A program made the translations under genes and the position numbers. From Paralysiella testudinis (lineage in GTDB: Bacteria > Pseudomonadota > Gammaproteobacteria > Burkholderiales > Neisseriaceae): a stretch of DNA of 64,000 nucleotides. Below, piece by piece: positions 30,806 through 40,651 of the stretch (the first letter of the stretch is position 1; every line of letters starts with the position of its first letter). The DNA is taken from assembly GCF_016894345.1 (NCBI RefSeq), contig NZ_CP069798.1:62001-126000 (forward strand). Direction: 5' to 3'. The notes under the pieces are model-generated. The model saw only the letters and a list, made by a program, of their open reading frames with translations. It was not told the origin of the DNA and ran no database searches.

Positions 30806-32053
30806 TTAATCGCTAAAGCGCTTAATCACCAAAGTGCCATTGGTGCCGCCAAAACCGAAGGAATTGGAAATTGCGGCGCGGATATTGAGGTCGCGTGCTT
30901 CGTTGGCGCAGTAATCCAAATCGCAACCGGCTTCAATGTCTTGCTCGGCCAAATTGATGGTGGGTGGGGATTTTTGGTGGTAAACCGCCAAGGTGGTGTA
31001 CACCGCTTCCACGCCGCCCGCACCGCCAAGCAAATGGCCGGTCATCGATTTGGTGGAATTCACCACCAATTTGTAGGCATGTTCGCCAAAGGCCAGTTTC
31101 AGGGCATTGGTTTCGTTGACATCACCCAAGGGTGTGGACGTGCCGTGGGCGTTGACATAATCAATGTCTTGCGGGTTCAAACCGGCATCTTTGAGTGCGT
31201 GCTGCACCGCTGCGGCGGGGCCTTCGGCACTGGGCGCGGTGATGTGGTAGGCATCCGAACTCATGCCAAAACCCACCAGCTCGGCATAAATGCGCGCGCC
31301 GCGTTTTTTGGCGTGTTCGTATTCTTCCAACACCATCACCCCGGCGCCTTCGCCCATCACAAAGCCGTCGCGGCCTTTGTCCCACGGGCGTGATGCGGTG
31401 GCCGGGTCGTCGTTGCGGGTGGACAACGCTTTCATGGCGGCAAAACCACCAATGCCCAAAGTGCAAACCGCGCCTTCGGCACCACCGGCCACCATCACGT
31501 CGGCATCACCGTACACAATCATGCGTGCGGCATCACCAATGCTGTGCGCACCGGTGGTGCAGGCCGATACCATGCCGTAGCTGGGGCCTTGATAGCCTTT
31601 GAGGATGGTGATGTGTCCGGCAATCAGGTTAATCAGCGAGCTGGGAATAAAAAACGGGTTGATTTTGCGCACGCCTTGCTCAAACACGGTTTTGGCGGTG
31701 GCCTCAATGGCGGGCAGCCCGCCGATGCCGGAGCCGATGTTCACGCCTACGCGGGTTTTGTCCAAATTTGGGGTGTCGTCTAAACCGGCATCGGCAATCG
31801 CTTGAAAAGCGGCGGCAATGCCGTAATGGATAAACACGTCCATGCGCCGGGCTTCTTTGGCACTGATGTATTGGCCGATGTCGAAATCTTTCACTTCGCC
31901 GGCAATCTGGCAGGCCAAATCGGAAGCATCAAAACGGGTGATGGTGCCAATGCCGCTGACACCGGCAGTGAGGTTTTGCCAGGCGCCGACAATGTCGTTG
32001 CCCACAGGCGATACCTGGCCCAAGCCGGTGATGACCACTCTTTTTTTGCTCAT
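30806..32053 (-). CDS. fabF: 3-oxoacyl-ACP synthase II
   Basis: The 415-residue condensing enzyme elongates acyl-ACP in fatty acid synthesis. Catalytic Cys lies in SACTTGAHSIGDA (about 165) and the two histidines in VNAHGTSTPLGD (about 305) and TKSMTGHLLGGAG (about 342). The start MSKKRVVITG gives the normal N-terminus. acpP lies just upstream on the same strand, the usual acpP-fabF order, with a small palindromic repeat between them. Confidence 0.97.
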   Translation of the reverse strand: MSKKRVVITGLGQVSPVGNDIVGAWQNLTAGVSGIGTITRFDASDLACQIAGEVKDFDIGQYISAKEARRMDVFIHYGIAAAFQAIADAGLDDTPNLDKTRVGVNIGSGIGGLPAIEATAKTVFEQGVRKINPFFIPSSLINLIAGHITILKGYQGPSYGMVSACTTGAHSIGDAARMIVYGDADVMVAGGAEGAVCTLGIGGFAAMKALSTRNDDPATASRPWDKGRDGFVMGEGAGVMVLEEYEHAKKRGARIYAELVGFGMSSDAYHITAPSAEGPAAAVQHALKDAGLNPQDIDYVNAHGTSTPLGDVNETNALKLAFGEHAYKLVVNSTKSMTGHLLGGAGGVEAVYTTLAVYHQKSPPTINLAEQDIEAGCDLDYCANEARDLNIRAAISNSFGFGGTNGTLVIKRFSD

Positions 32054-32140
32054 AAACTCGCTCGCAATAAAAAGCCTCTGCCGATTCAGGCGGCTTTGGC
32101 ACACCCTCTTCGCAAGAGGCTTAAAAACACAACGTTTGTC

Positions 32141-32210
32141 ATATCAAATCCAAAAACAAGCTAAGGGGGTTAATCCACCTTAAATTATCGTGTTTTTGGA
32201 ATTTGGTATT
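32141..32210. repeat. Small palindromic element between acpP and fabF, 70 bp
   Basis: Ends are ATATCAAATCCAAAAACA and, complemented, AATACCAAATTCCAAAAACA. A long imperfect hairpin is formed; the centre GGGGGTTAATCCACC is itself a weak dyad. The ends recall the ATACCAATTC family but the centre has no Correia core. It may act as an attenuator between acpP and fabF or be a separate miniature repeat. Confidence 0.55.
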
Positions 32211-32448
32211 AGTTCAGATGTGCGCTAACAAAATCAATGGCTTGCTGTACGGTGGTGATTTTCTCGGCTTCTTCATCCGGAATTTCGCAACCGAAGGCTT
32301 CTTCCAAAGCCATAACCAGCTCAACGGTGTCCAGCGAGTCGGCGCCCAAATCTTCTTGGAAAGAAGATTCGTTTTTCACTTCGGCTTCGCTCACGCCCAA
32401 TTGTTCTGCAACAATTTTCTTCACGCGTTGTTCGATGTTGTTTTCCAT
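32209..32448 (-). CDS. acpP: Acyl carrier protein
   Basis: The 79-residue acidic carrier protein. The phosphopantetheine attachment motif [10 protein letters not shown] puts the modified serine at residue 38. Length, charge and helix pattern are standard. It precedes fabF on the minus strand. The stop codon overlaps the last bases of the 70 bp palindromic element. Confidence 0.97.
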   Translation of the reverse strand: MENNIEQRVKKIVAEQLGVSEAEVKNESSFQEDLGADSLDTVELVMALEEAFGCEIPDEEAEKITTVQQAIDFVSAHLN

Positions 32449-32776
32449 TTGTTTGTTTCCTTGGTTTGCCCGTGATTAGGGCAGGGGTTGGTTAAGCTGG
32501 TTTGCCATGCCGAAATGCTGGTTACGGCAATGGGTGTATTCCCACTATTTTTCGGGCGCTATTGTACCGAATAAAAATAGAGTTTTCTATCTAAATAAAA
32601 ATTTTCAGGCAGCCTTTTGTTTTATTGGGGTTTATTTTAAAACCTTTCAACTGTATACCGCTTTATTCACGGCTCAACGGCAGGCTGCCTGCAAACTGCA
32701 CTGTCTTGCATCTTAGCACAGGCGCTTTTTAAGCCACAAGCGCCACATGCCGGCACACAGAATAATGCTGATTTTT
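32449..32776. other. Intergenic region upstream of acpP
   Basis: These 328 bp hold no convincing gene. A reverse uptake sequence sits near 32604, a degenerate one near 32682, and an Eikenella-type one (TTTCAGGTAGCC) near 32776 beside the peptidase stop codon. The AT-rich stretch 32570-32600 could contain the acpP promoter; no clean hexamers were found. Confidence 0.45.
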
Positions 32777-34813
32777 TCAGGTAGCCTTGAGGGCTAGCGG
32801 GCGGTGTTTGGCCACGGTTTGATACAGAAAACACAACACCAGCGCCAAATCGGCCGCGGTTTGCAGCTGAGTAGTGCCGCCGCTGTGGCCGCCTTGCGGT
32901 GGTGCTGCCAGCCATGCCGCTTGACCCAAATCACGCAAGCGGGCATAAAACTTGAGTGCGTGTGCCGGATGCACACGGTCGTCGCCCAAATTGGTGGTGA
33001 TGAGGGCGGGCGGATAGCGGTGGGTGGCGTGCAGATTGTGGTAGGGCGACAAGGTTTGCAGGGCTTCGCGCTCGGTGGCGTGCTCGGGGTCGCCGTATTC
33101 GGCCAGCCACGAGGCACCGGCGGATAAATACGGATAGCGCAGCATATCGGTGAGCGGTACTTCGCACACCAGCGCACCCAGCTGTTCGGGCTGGCGGCAA
33201 AACGCCGATGCCGCCACCAAGCCGCCGTTGCTGCCGCCTTGAATCGCCGTATAGGCGGGCGCGCTCAGGCCGCGCCGGTGGATATCGGCCACCACCGCCA
33301 GCAAGTCGTCGACACTGCGGTGTTTGTGCACGCCTTGTGCGGCGCGGTGCCAGGCAGGGCCGAATTCGCCGCCGCCGCGCACATTGGTCAGCACAAAGGC
33401 AAAGCCTTGCGCCAGCCAATGGCGGCCGATATTGCCCAGATAATGTGGCAATTCGGGCATGCCGAAGCCACCGTACACATATACCAGCGTGGGCGTGTTT
33501 GCCGTGGCGGGCTTGCCCACATGGTAGTACGGCACAGCGGTGCCGTCGGCCGAGGCTGCCTGAAAGCGCTGAATTTCGATACCGGCGGCATCGAATTGCG
33601 GCGGCTGGCGGCGCAGCACCGACAATTCCATTTGCTGTAAATCCAACGCGTAAAGCGTGAGCGGGGTGGTGAAGCCGCTGGCGGCGATGTAGACCACGTC
33701 GCCGCCCCAAGGCTGGTCGGTGATTTCCAGTGCACCGCCCGGAAATGCCGGTGCCACCACGGCTTGCCATTGTCCGCCGGTATAGCGCCACAGCTTAAGG
33801 CTGCCTGAAACTTGGTCCAACACTTGGATAATCACAAAACGCTTGCTGGTTTCCACGCCGTCGAGCGCTTGCTGTTCACCCGGCTCGAATAACACAAAAG
33901 CCGCGCCCAAGCTGCCTTTGCTCAGCGGCAACGCCAATAAGCTGCCCGCCGCATAACGGCGCTGGCCGCGCTGCCAATCGCTGTGCAGGCGAAGCAATAG
34001 CTGGCCGCCCAAATAGCCGACGATATCGGCATCTTCAGGCAGCCTTAATGGCACGGTGCTGCCATCGGCCAACACTTGCCAATATTGTTTGCGGAAAAAA
34101 TCGTGCGCCGCTTCAATCAAATCAATCGGCGCGCCTTGGGCGTCTAAATAACGCCAAGCATTCACCATCATGCCCTCGGCGGCCATTTCATACACTGGCT
34201 GCGCCTGTGCGGCGGTGTCGCCGCGCTGCCACAGCCACACTTGGCGCGGATAGCCGCTGCGGGTGAGCTGGCGCTCGTCCCACGCTGGGCACACCCACAC
34301 GCTGTGCTCATCGCGCCAGGCAATGTGGTTTTTGCCCAGTGGGAAATGAAAGCCGTCGGCCACCACGCTGCCACTGTTTAAATCAAATTCCAATGTATAC
34401 GCAGCGTCGCCACCGCCGGCACTCAAATTGAGCAACACCCGCTGCGGTGCCAATACGCAATGCGACACGCCTTCCAGATACACATCGTCGCCCAGCACGG
34501 CATCAAAATCGGCCACTGCAAACAAAATTTCCCATTCAGGCAGCCCGGCGCGATAGCTGGCGGCGCTACACACGCGGTACACGCCTTTGGGGTGCGCTGC
34601 GCTTTGGTAGAAATGGTACATGCGCGCGCGGTGTTCTTGGCAGAAAGGAATTTGCTGCTCGTCTTGCAACACGGCGGCAATATCGTCGCGCAGGGCGGCA
34701 AACGGCGGCACGCCAAAATACGCTTGGGTTTCGGCATCGGCGGCGGCGGCAAACTGCCGGGTGGCCGGGTTGTCTAAATCTTCAAAATGGGCGTGGGGGT
34801 CGGTATGGGGCAT
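32777..34813 (-). CDS. Prolyl oligopeptidase family (S9) serine peptidase
   Basis: A 678-residue peptidase: seven-bladed beta-propeller (about 70-400) followed by an alpha/beta-hydrolase domain. The nucleophile elbow GGSNGG, preceding LVAASAFCRQPE, carries the catalytic Ser; NLGDDRVHPAHALKF carries the acid and PPQGGHSGG the His. The oxyanion region VYGGFGMPELP is typical of S9A enzymes. No signal peptide is seen. The ATG at 34813 is used; a TTG three codons upstream is less likely. Uptake sequences lie in-frame in several places. Confidence 0.92.
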   Translation of the reverse strand: MPHTDPHAHFEDLDNPATRQFAAAADAETQAYFGVPPFAALRDDIAAVLQDEQQIPFCQEHRARMYHFYQSAAHPKGVYRVCSAASYRAGLPEWEILFAVADFDAVLGDDVYLEGVSHCVLAPQRVLLNLSAGGGDAAYTLEFDLNSGSVVADGFHFPLGKNHIAWRDEHSVWVCPAWDERQLTRSGYPRQVWLWQRGDTAAQAQPVYEMAAEGMMVNAWRYLDAQGAPIDLIEAAHDFFRKQYWQVLADGSTVPLRLPEDADIVGYLGGQLLLRLHSDWQRGQRRYAAGSLLALPLSKGSLGAAFVLFEPGEQQALDGVETSKRFVIIQVLDQVSGSLKLWRYTGGQWQAVVAPAFPGGALEITDQPWGGDVVYIAASGFTTPLTLYALDLQQMELSVLRRQPPQFDAAGIEIQRFQAASADGTAVPYYHVGKPATANTPTLVYVYGGFGMPELPHYLGNIGRHWLAQGFAFVLTNVRGGGEFGPAWHRAAQGVHKHRSVDDLLAVVADIHRRGLSAPAYTAIQGGSNGGLVAASAFCRQPEQLGALVCEVPLTDMLRYPYLSAGASWLAEYGDPEHATEREALQTLSPYHNLHATHRYPPALITTNLGDDRVHPAHALKFYARLRDLGQAAWLAAPPQGGHSGGTTQLQTAADLALVLCFLYQTVAKHRPLALKAT

Positions 34814-34865
34814 GGTGAGCAATATTAAAGCAGGGCAATATAATTAACAGGCTGCCTGAAAACCA

Positions 34866-34893
34866 AAACCCCGCTGCCGGGCAAGCGGGGTTT
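34866..34893 (-). terminator. Rho-independent terminator downstream of ppk2
   Basis: AAACCCCGCT-TGCCGGGC-AGCGGGGTTT type hairpin with A tract on the plus strand, 32 bp past the ppk2 stop on the minus strand. Confidence 0.75.
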
Positions 34894-34924
34894 GATTAAC
34901 ACGGCTATTTCGTGGCAGCAGTAC

Positions 34925-35851
34925 TCAATCGGCCAGCGAATCGAAGTTGTCTTTAAACTGGGTTTGCGGCACGCGCACAATCAATTCATCCACGGGGCCG
35001 ATGGCCTTGAGGTCTTTGCCCGGGTAGTCAAGCTGGTGCAAGAAGTAGCGGATGCAGTTTAGGCGGGCGCGTTTTTTGTCGTCCGACTTAATAATCGTCC
35101 ACGGGGCATCACCGGTGTGGGTGTGGAAGAACATGGCATTTTTGGCTTCGGTGTAGTCGTCCCAACGATCGAGCGACTGAATATCCACCGGCGACAATTT
35201 CCAGTGCTTGAGCGGGTCGTCGCGACGGGAGATAAAGCGGCGCAACTGCTCTTCGCGACTCACCGAAAACCAAAATTTAAACAAATGGATGCCGCTGTTC
35301 ACCAGCATACGCTCAAGCTCGGGGGTTTGGCGCATAAATTGCAGGTATTCGTGCGGCTCGCAAAAGCCCATCACCCGCTCAACACCGGCACGGTTGTACC
35401 AAGAGCGGTCGAAAAACACCATTTCGCCGGTGGTGGGCAGGCGGTCGATATAACGCTGGAAATACCATTGGCCGCGCTCGGTTTCGGTGGGCTTTTCCAA
35501 GGCCACCACGCGCGCACCGCGCGGATTGAGGTGTTCCATATAGCGCTTGATGGTGCCGCCCTTGCCTGCCGCGTCGCGCCCTTCAAACAACGACACGATT
35601 TTCTGGCCGCTGTCTTTCACCCAGCTTTGCACCTTTAAAAGCTCAATTTGCAGGGTTTTTTTCTCTTTTTCGTATACGGCGCGGCGCATACGGCTGCGGT
35701 AAGGATAGCTTTCCGGCAGGGGCGCCACTGAGGAATCTTCGTTGGAACGCGGCCCTTTGTAGTCGAGCACATTTTTCTGGAACACATCCAGCTTGCCCGC
35801 GCTTTCGTCTACTTGAACTTCTTCGAAGGGCTTGATTTGATGATCGGTCAT
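34925..35851 (-). CDS. ppk2: Polyphosphate kinase 2
   Basis: The 308-residue PPK2 enzyme transfers phosphate between polyphosphate and nucleotides. Walker A is FEGRDAAGKGGTIKR, Walker B VFFDRSWYNRAGVE, and the lid region RFISRRDDPLKHWKLS follows. The layout (one domain, about 300 residues) fits class I PPK2, which usually regenerates ATP or GTP from the diphosphate. Nucleotide preference cannot be read from the sequence. Monocistronic, with a terminator. Confidence 0.94.
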   Translation of the reverse strand: MTDHQIKPFEEVQVDESAGKLDVFQKNVLDYKGPRSNEDSSVAPLPESYPYRSRMRRAVYEKEKKTLQIELLKVQSWVKDSGQKIVSLFEGRDAAGKGGTIKRYMEHLNPRGARVVALEKPTETERGQWYFQRYIDRLPTTGEMVFFDRSWYNRAGVERVMGFCEPHEYLQFMRQTPELERMLVNSGIHLFKFWFSVSREEQLRRFISRRDDPLKHWKLSPVDIQSLDRWDDYTEAKNAMFFHTHTGDAPWTIIKSDDKKRARLNCIRYFLHQLDYPGKDLKAIGPVDELIVRVPQTQFKDNFDSLAD

Positions 35852-36005
35852 ACGAATCCTTTCTTGATTGTGCCTTTGTTGGTTTGGGATTCATCTATGG
35901 TGCTTATTTTAACGCTTTTTTGCACTTTTTTGTATCCGCTGCCGCGTAAAAATACCCGTTTGGCAACATATTTTTAGGCTACCTGAAACAATGCGCCACC
36001 GCTTT

Positions 36006-36626
36006 TCAAGATGGCCACAAAGCCTGAAACGCCTTTACCACGGCTGCCGGGTCTTCCGCCTCGGTCACCGCGCGCACCACCGCCAGCGACGACACGCCGG
36101 TGTCCAGCACTGCACGCGCATTGTCTAAATTGATGCCGCCAATCGCCACCGTGGGTGTATCGCCCGCCTGTGCCACATAGCGGCGCAAATTATCCAAGCC
36201 TTGCGGTGCAGTGGGCATGGTTTTGGTGGTGGTGGCAAACACCGCCCCGCAAGCCACATAGCTGGGGCCCACCGCCAGCGCGCGATCCAGCTCGGCCACC
36301 GAATGGGTGCTCACGCCTAGGCGCACACCGGCGCTGTGCAAGTGCACCAAATCGGCGCTGTCCAAATCTTCCTGCCCCAAATGCACGCCGTAAGCGCCGC
36401 ATTCGGCCGCTTCCCACCAGTAGTCGTTAATAAATAACTGGGTCGGCGTATCCGCCGCCAGCGCCACGCTGCGCTCGATTTCGCGGCGCAAAGCAGAGCC
36501 GAACAGGGTTTTATTGCGCAACTGCACCGTGTCGGCACCCGCATCCACCATGCGCGCCACCCAATCAGCACTGGGCACCACCGCATAAAAACGCAGCGGC
36601 GCGCGCAACGGTAAAAAATTTTTCAT
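36006..36626 (-). CDS. thiE: Thiamine-phosphate synthase
   Basis: The 206-residue TIM barrel joins the thiazole and pyrimidine halves of thiamine. Motifs include DTVQLRNKTL (pyrophosphate binding), FINDYWW, GVHLGQEDLDSAD and VAIGGINLDNARAV. No TPP riboswitch is visible in the 96 bp upstream, and no other thi genes are in the window. Length is normal. Confidence 0.93.
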   Translation of the reverse strand: MKNFLPLRAPLRFYAVVPSADWVARMVDAGADTVQLRNKTLFGSALRREIERSVALAADTPTQLFINDYWWEAAECGAYGVHLGQEDLDSADLVHLHSAGVRLGVSTHSVAELDRALAVGPSYVACGAVFATTTKTMPTAPQGLDNLRRYVAQAGDTPTVAIGGINLDNARAVLDTGVSSLAVVRAVTEAEDPAAVVKAFQALWPS

Positions 36627-36722
36627 GGTTTAACTCTTCTCGCCAGTCTGTAAACAACTTTATAATAACGCTTCTACACTGCCTACTCAATTTATCAGGC
36701 AAACCCCGTACAGGAACCCATC

Positions 36723-38309
36723 ATGGCTTCAGCCGCCACACCCGCCACCAGCCTTACCCGCGTTAATTATGCTTTTGCTGCCTTATTGATTGGCATGGTG
36801 GCTTATTTTATTTTTTGGGGCATGGGCTACACCAACGGTAACCACCCCACCCTGTTTGTGCTGGCCACGCTATTTGGCGTGTTTATGGCGTTTAACATCG
36901 GCGGCAACGATGTGGCCAACTCCTTTGGCACCAGCGTGGGCGCAGGCACACTCACCATTCCGCAGGCGCTGGCGGTGGCGGCGGTGTTTGAAGTATCCGG
37001 CGCGGTGATTGCCGGCGGCGAAGTCACCAGAACCATCCGCCAAGGCATTGTGGACATGGACGCGCTGCACATTGAGCCGATGCAGTTTGTGTTTGTGATG
37101 ATGTCGGCCTTGCTGGCCGCCGCGCTGTGGCTGCTGTTTGCCACCAAAAAAGGCTGGCCGGTGTCGACCACCCACGCCATTATCGGCGGCATTGTGGGCA
37201 GCTCGGTGTGCTTGGGCTTCTTGATTGGCGGCGCCGATACCGGCATGGCTTTGGTGAAATGGAACAAAATCGGCGAAATCGCCGTGTCGTGGGTGTTGTC
37301 GCCGGTATTGGGCGGGCTGATGGCCTATGTGCTGTTCAGCCAAATCAAAAAACACGTGCTCGACTACAACCAGCGCATTGAAACACGCCTGAAAGAGCTT
37401 AAACAAGAGAAAAAAGCGCATAAAGAGCGCCACAAATTGTCGTTCGACACCATGAGCGAGGCACAGAAAATCGACGCCGCCTCCGCCATGGCGCGCGACG
37501 CCCAGATTTACGCCGATGCCGACGCCAGCGAAGACATGGATTTGGAATCGGATTATTACAAAGGCTTGCGCGAAATCGAAACCCGCAAAAGCGAAATCGA
37601 CACCTACAAAGCGCTGCACCAATGGGTGCCGCTGATTTCCTCGGTGGGCGGGATGATGATAGCGGCAATGCTGCTGTTCAAAGGGCTGCAAAACCTGCAC
37701 TTGGGCTTAAGCACGCTGCATAATTTTTTGATTATCGGCATGATTGGCGCACTGATTTGGATGGCCACTTTCATCTATGCCAAAACCCTGAAGCGTAAAG
37801 ATTTGGCCAAATCCACCTTTTTGATGTTCAGCTGGATGCAGGTGTTTACCGCTGCCGGTTTCGCCTTCAGCCACGGTGCCAACGACATTGCCAACGCCAT
37901 CGGCCCCTTTGCGGCGATTATGGATGTAATCCGCACCGGCGAAATCGGCACCAGCGCGCCAATTCCGCCAGTGGTGATGATTACGTTTGGCATTGCCTTG
38001 ATTACCGGCTTGTGGTTTATCGGCAAAGAAGTGATTCAAACCGTGGGCACCAACCTGGCCGAAATGCACCCCGCTTCCGGCTTTACCGCCGAGCTTTCCG
38101 CCGCCAGCGTGGTGATGCTGGCCTCGCTGATGGGCTTGCCGGTGTCGAGCACGCATATTCTGGTGGGCTCGGTATTGGGCATCGGCTTGGTAAACCGCAA
38201 CGCCAACTGGGCGCTGATGAAGCCCATTGGCCTGGCTTGGGTGGTTACCCTGCCCTCGGCAGCGGTGTTGTCGGTATTGGTGTTTTTGGGACTGCGCGCG
38301 GTATTTTGA
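36723..38309 (+). CDS. Inorganic phosphate transporter (Pit family)
   Basis: The 528-residue low-affinity phosphate transporter has two PHO4 repeats: [20 protein letters not shown] near residue 58 and [19 protein letters not shown] near 383, each with the GANDVANA-like signature. Between them (about 205-300) is a long charged cytoplasmic loop. The ribosome site AGGAAC stands seven bases upstream. It is divergent from thiE and ends at a hairpin terminator. Confidence 0.94.
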   Translation: MASAATPATSLTRVNYAFAALLIGMVAYFIFWGMGYTNGNHPTLFVLATLFGVFMAFNIGGNDVANSFGTSVGAGTLTIPQALAVAAVFEVSGAVIAGGEVTRTIRQGIVDMDALHIEPMQFVFVMMSALLAAALWLLFATKKGWPVSTTHAIIGGIVGSSVCLGFLIGGADTGMALVKWNKIGEIAVSWVLSPVLGGLMAYVLFSQIKKHVLDYNQRIETRLKELKQEKKAHKERHKLSFDTMSEAQKIDAASAMARDAQIYADADASEDMDLESDYYKGLREIETRKSEIDTYKALHQWVPLISSVGGMMIAAMLLFKGLQNLHLGLSTLHNFLIIGMIGALIWMATFIYAKTLKRKDLAKSTFLMFSWMQVFTAAGFAFSHGANDIANAIGPFAAIMDVIRTGEIGTSAPIPPVVMITFGIALITGLWFIGKEVIQTVGTNLAEMHPASGFTAELSAASVVMLASLMGLPVSSTHILVGSVLGIGLVNRNANWALMKPIGLAWVVTLPSAAVLSVLVFLGLRAVF

Positions 38310-38342
38310 TGTTCAGGCTGCCTGAAAGCTTTAAAAACGGCA

Positions 38343-38369
38343 AAAACGCACCACACGGTGCGTTTTTTG
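38343..38369 (+). terminator. Rho-independent terminator after the Pit gene
   Basis: AAAACGCACC-ACAC-GGTGCGTTTTTT: perfect stem with a six-T tail, 33 bp after the stop codon and preceded by an uptake sequence at 38314. Confidence 0.88.
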
Positions 38370-38418
38370 TTTGGTTGACATGGTAAATCCGCCCGCCGGG
38401 TTTAACCGCATCAACCGA

Positions 38419-38625
38419 ATAGCAGAGAAAATAAATAAATCATACAAGGCGGAGCTGATTTACTCGGTGCTTCAGCACCCTAGTAAATCGCTCTCTTTGA
38501 GCTGAGCCGCAGACAGTACACCTAGTACGGAACAGATTTTTGTTGGTGCCTTAGCACCTTACAAAATCGTTCTCTTCGAGCTAAGGCGAGTCAACGAAGT
38601 AGGATTATTTAGTTTCTTTGCTATA
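38419..38625. repeat. Correia-like element, 207 bp, double module, TATAGCAA-type ends
   Basis: Ends are ATAGCAGAGAAAATAAATAA and, complemented, TATAGCAAAGAAACTAAATA. The interior has two successive hairpin modules. The first is GATTTACTCGGTGCTTCAGC continuing ACCCTAGTAAATC; the second is GATTTTTGTTGGTGCCTTAG continuing CACCTTACAAAATC. The palindrome GACAGTACACCTAGTACGG lies between them. Other copies have zero or one module, so this is an expanded form. It lies between the Pit gene and xth. Confidence 0.8.
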
Positions 38626-38664
38626 AGCAGTACAATACGCCCTTTTAGCCCCCAACACCCGCCC

Positions 38665-39435
38665 ATGAAAATCGCCACTTGGAATGTAAACTCGCTTAAT
38701 GTGCGCCTGCCGCACGTGCTCGACTGGCTGGCACAGCACCAGCCCGATGTATTGGTGTTGCAGGAATTAAAGCTGGACCAAGACAAATTTCCGCACGCAG
38801 AAATTGAAGCGGCCGGCTACCAAGCGGCGTGGAACGGCCAAAAAACCTATAACGGCGTGGCCATTTTAAGCCAGCACGCCATCACCGATGTGGTTTGCGA
38901 TATGCCCGATTTTGCCGACGAGCAAAAACGCGTGATTGCCGCCAGCATCAGCGGCATACGCATTGTGAATGTGTATTGTGTTAACGGCGAAGCGGTGGGC
39001 AGCGACAAATACGCCTACAAACAACGCTGGTTTGCCGCCTTGCGCGATTATATGCACGGCGTGGTGGCCAAACATCCGCAAACCGTGCTGTTGGGTGACT
39101 TCAACATCGCCCCGGCGGATTTAGACGTCTACGACCCCGAAAAATGGCATGAAAAAATCCTCTGCTCCACGCCGGAGCGGCAATGGTTCGGCCAATTGCT
39201 GGATTTGGGGCTTACCGACAGCCTGCGCCATCTGGATGCAGAGTCGCCCAGCTACACCTGGTGGGACTACCGCATGAATATGTTCCGCCGCAAGCTGGGG
39301 CTGCGCATCGACCATATTTTGGTGAGCGCCCCGCTGCTGGCGCGGCTGCACAGCGTGAGCGTGGACACCATCGCCCGCGGCCAAGAGCGCCCCAGCGACC
39401 ACGCACCGGTGTGCGCCGTGTTCAACCCCGCTTAA
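38665..39435 (+). CDS. xth: Exodeoxyribonuclease III
   Basis: The 256-residue AP endonuclease/3'-exonuclease of base excision repair. Motifs ATWNVNSLNVRLPHVLDW (metal-binding Asn), LQELKLDQDKFP (Glu), VLLGDFNIAPADLDVYDP, SYTWWDYR and the terminal catalytic ERPSDHAPV (Asp-His) are intact. It follows the 207 bp repeat. anmK begins 13 bp after its stop. Confidence 0.95.
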   Translation: MKIATWNVNSLNVRLPHVLDWLAQHQPDVLVLQELKLDQDKFPHAEIEAAGYQAAWNGQKTYNGVAILSQHAITDVVCDMPDFADEQKRVIAASISGIRIVNVYCVNGEAVGSDKYAYKQRWFAALRDYMHGVVAKHPQTVLLGDFNIAPADLDVYDPEKWHEKILCSTPERQWFGQLLDLGLTDSLRHLDAESPSYTWWDYRMNMFRRKLGLRIDHILVSAPLLARLHSVSVDTIARGQERPSDHAPVCAVFNPA

Positions 39436-39448
39436 ACCGCACATTATC

Positions 39449-40552
39449 ATGGCAAACACCTTGTTTATCGGCCTGATGTCCGGCACCAGCATGGACGGCG
39501 TCGACGCCGTGTTGGCGGCATTTCACGGCAGCCAATGGCAAGGCGCGCGGGCGCATGCGTTTGTGCCTTATTCAGGCAGCCTAAAAGCCGAATTGCTGGC
39601 ACTGCAAGACAGCCACACCGACGAACTGCACCGCAGCGCCCTGTTGGCGCAACAACTGGCCAAGCTCAACGCCCAAGCCGTGGCCGCGGTATTGGCGCAG
39701 GCACACACCGATGCAGCGCAGATTGGCGCCATCGGCTGCCACGGCCAAACCATCCGCCATGCACCGCAACACGGCTATAGCCTGCAATTGATGGACTACG
39801 CCTTATTGGCCGAATTAAGCGGCATCACCACCGTGGGCGATTTTCGCAGCCGCGATTTGGCCGCCGGCGGCCAAGGCGCTCCGCTCACCCCCGCCTTCCA
39901 TCAGGCCGTGTTCGCCCATCCGCAACACAGCCGCGTGGTGCTGAATTTGGGCGGCATTGCCAACATCAGCGTATTGCCGCGCACAGGTGCCGCCTTTGGT
40001 TTTGACACCGGCCCCGCCAATATGTTGATGGACGCCTGGGTGCAACAACACTGGCAACAGCCCTACGACGCCGATGGCCGCTTGGCCGCCCAAGGCCAAG
40101 TATTGCCCGATTTGCTGCAACAGCTATTGGCGCACGATTATTTCAGGCAGCCTTATCCCAAAAGCACCGGCCGCGATTTGTTTTCTTTGGCCTGGCTGCA
40201 CGATTATTTAAACGGCGATGAAACTCCCGCCGATGTATTGCGCACCTTGCTGGCCCTCACCGCCTACAGCGTGGCCGATGCCATTGCAGCGGCCGCAGCG
40301 GATGCCAGCGATGTTTACGCCTGCGGCGGCGGCACCGCCAACGCCTTACTGATGCAGCAACTGGCCGACTTACTGGCCAAACGCGAAACCCGCCTGCACA
40401 CCACCGCCGCCTTGCAACTGCCGCCGCAGCAAGTGGAAGCTGCCGCCTTCGCCTGGCTCGCCGCCTGCTGGCACCACCGCACCCCGGTGGCCGTACACCA
40501 CGCCACCGGCGCGCACGGCGCACGGATATTGGGCGCAGGCTATTGGGCTTGA
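39449..40552 (+). CDS. anmK: Anhydro-N-acetylmuramic acid kinase
   Basis: The 367-residue kinase recycles 1,6-anhydro-MurNAc from peptidoglycan turnover to MurNAc-6-phosphate. GLMSGTSMDGVDAVL at the N-terminus is the phosphate-binding signature; IGCHGQTIRHAP, VLNLGGIANISVLP, FDTGPANMLMD and YACGGGTANALL follow in order. Three in-frame uptake sequences occur (SGSLKAE, FRQPYP and others). Likely co-transcribed with xth. Confidence 0.95.
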   Translation: MANTLFIGLMSGTSMDGVDAVLAAFHGSQWQGARAHAFVPYSGSLKAELLALQDSHTDELHRSALLAQQLAKLNAQAVAAVLAQAHTDAAQIGAIGCHGQTIRHAPQHGYSLQLMDYALLAELSGITTVGDFRSRDLAAGGQGAPLTPAFHQAVFAHPQHSRVVLNLGGIANISVLPRTGAAFGFDTGPANMLMDAWVQQHWQQPYDADGRLAAQGQVLPDLLQQLLAHDYFRQPYPKSTGRDLFSLAWLHDYLNGDETPADVLRTLLALTAYSVADAIAAAAADASDVYACGGGTANALLMQQLADLLAKRETRLHTTAALQLPPQQVEAAAFAWLAACWHHRTPVAVHHATGAHGARILGAGYWA

Positions 40553-40651
40553 AGAATGGATGGCCAAATCCGGCTCGGCCATGGCAATCATCGTTTTCAG
40601 GCAGCCTAAAACCCCACCACAGAAACCCACGCACCCCAAACCGAGTACACC

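Noticed and set aside
36627-36722. Possible TPP riboswitch upstream of thiE
   Set aside because: The 96 bp between thiE and the Pit gene contain no CTGAGA and ACC-type THI box pair.
36870-37700. 276-codon minus-strand frame opposite the Pit gene
   Set aside because: Antisense to conserved PHO4 repeats; His-rich low-complexity shadow.
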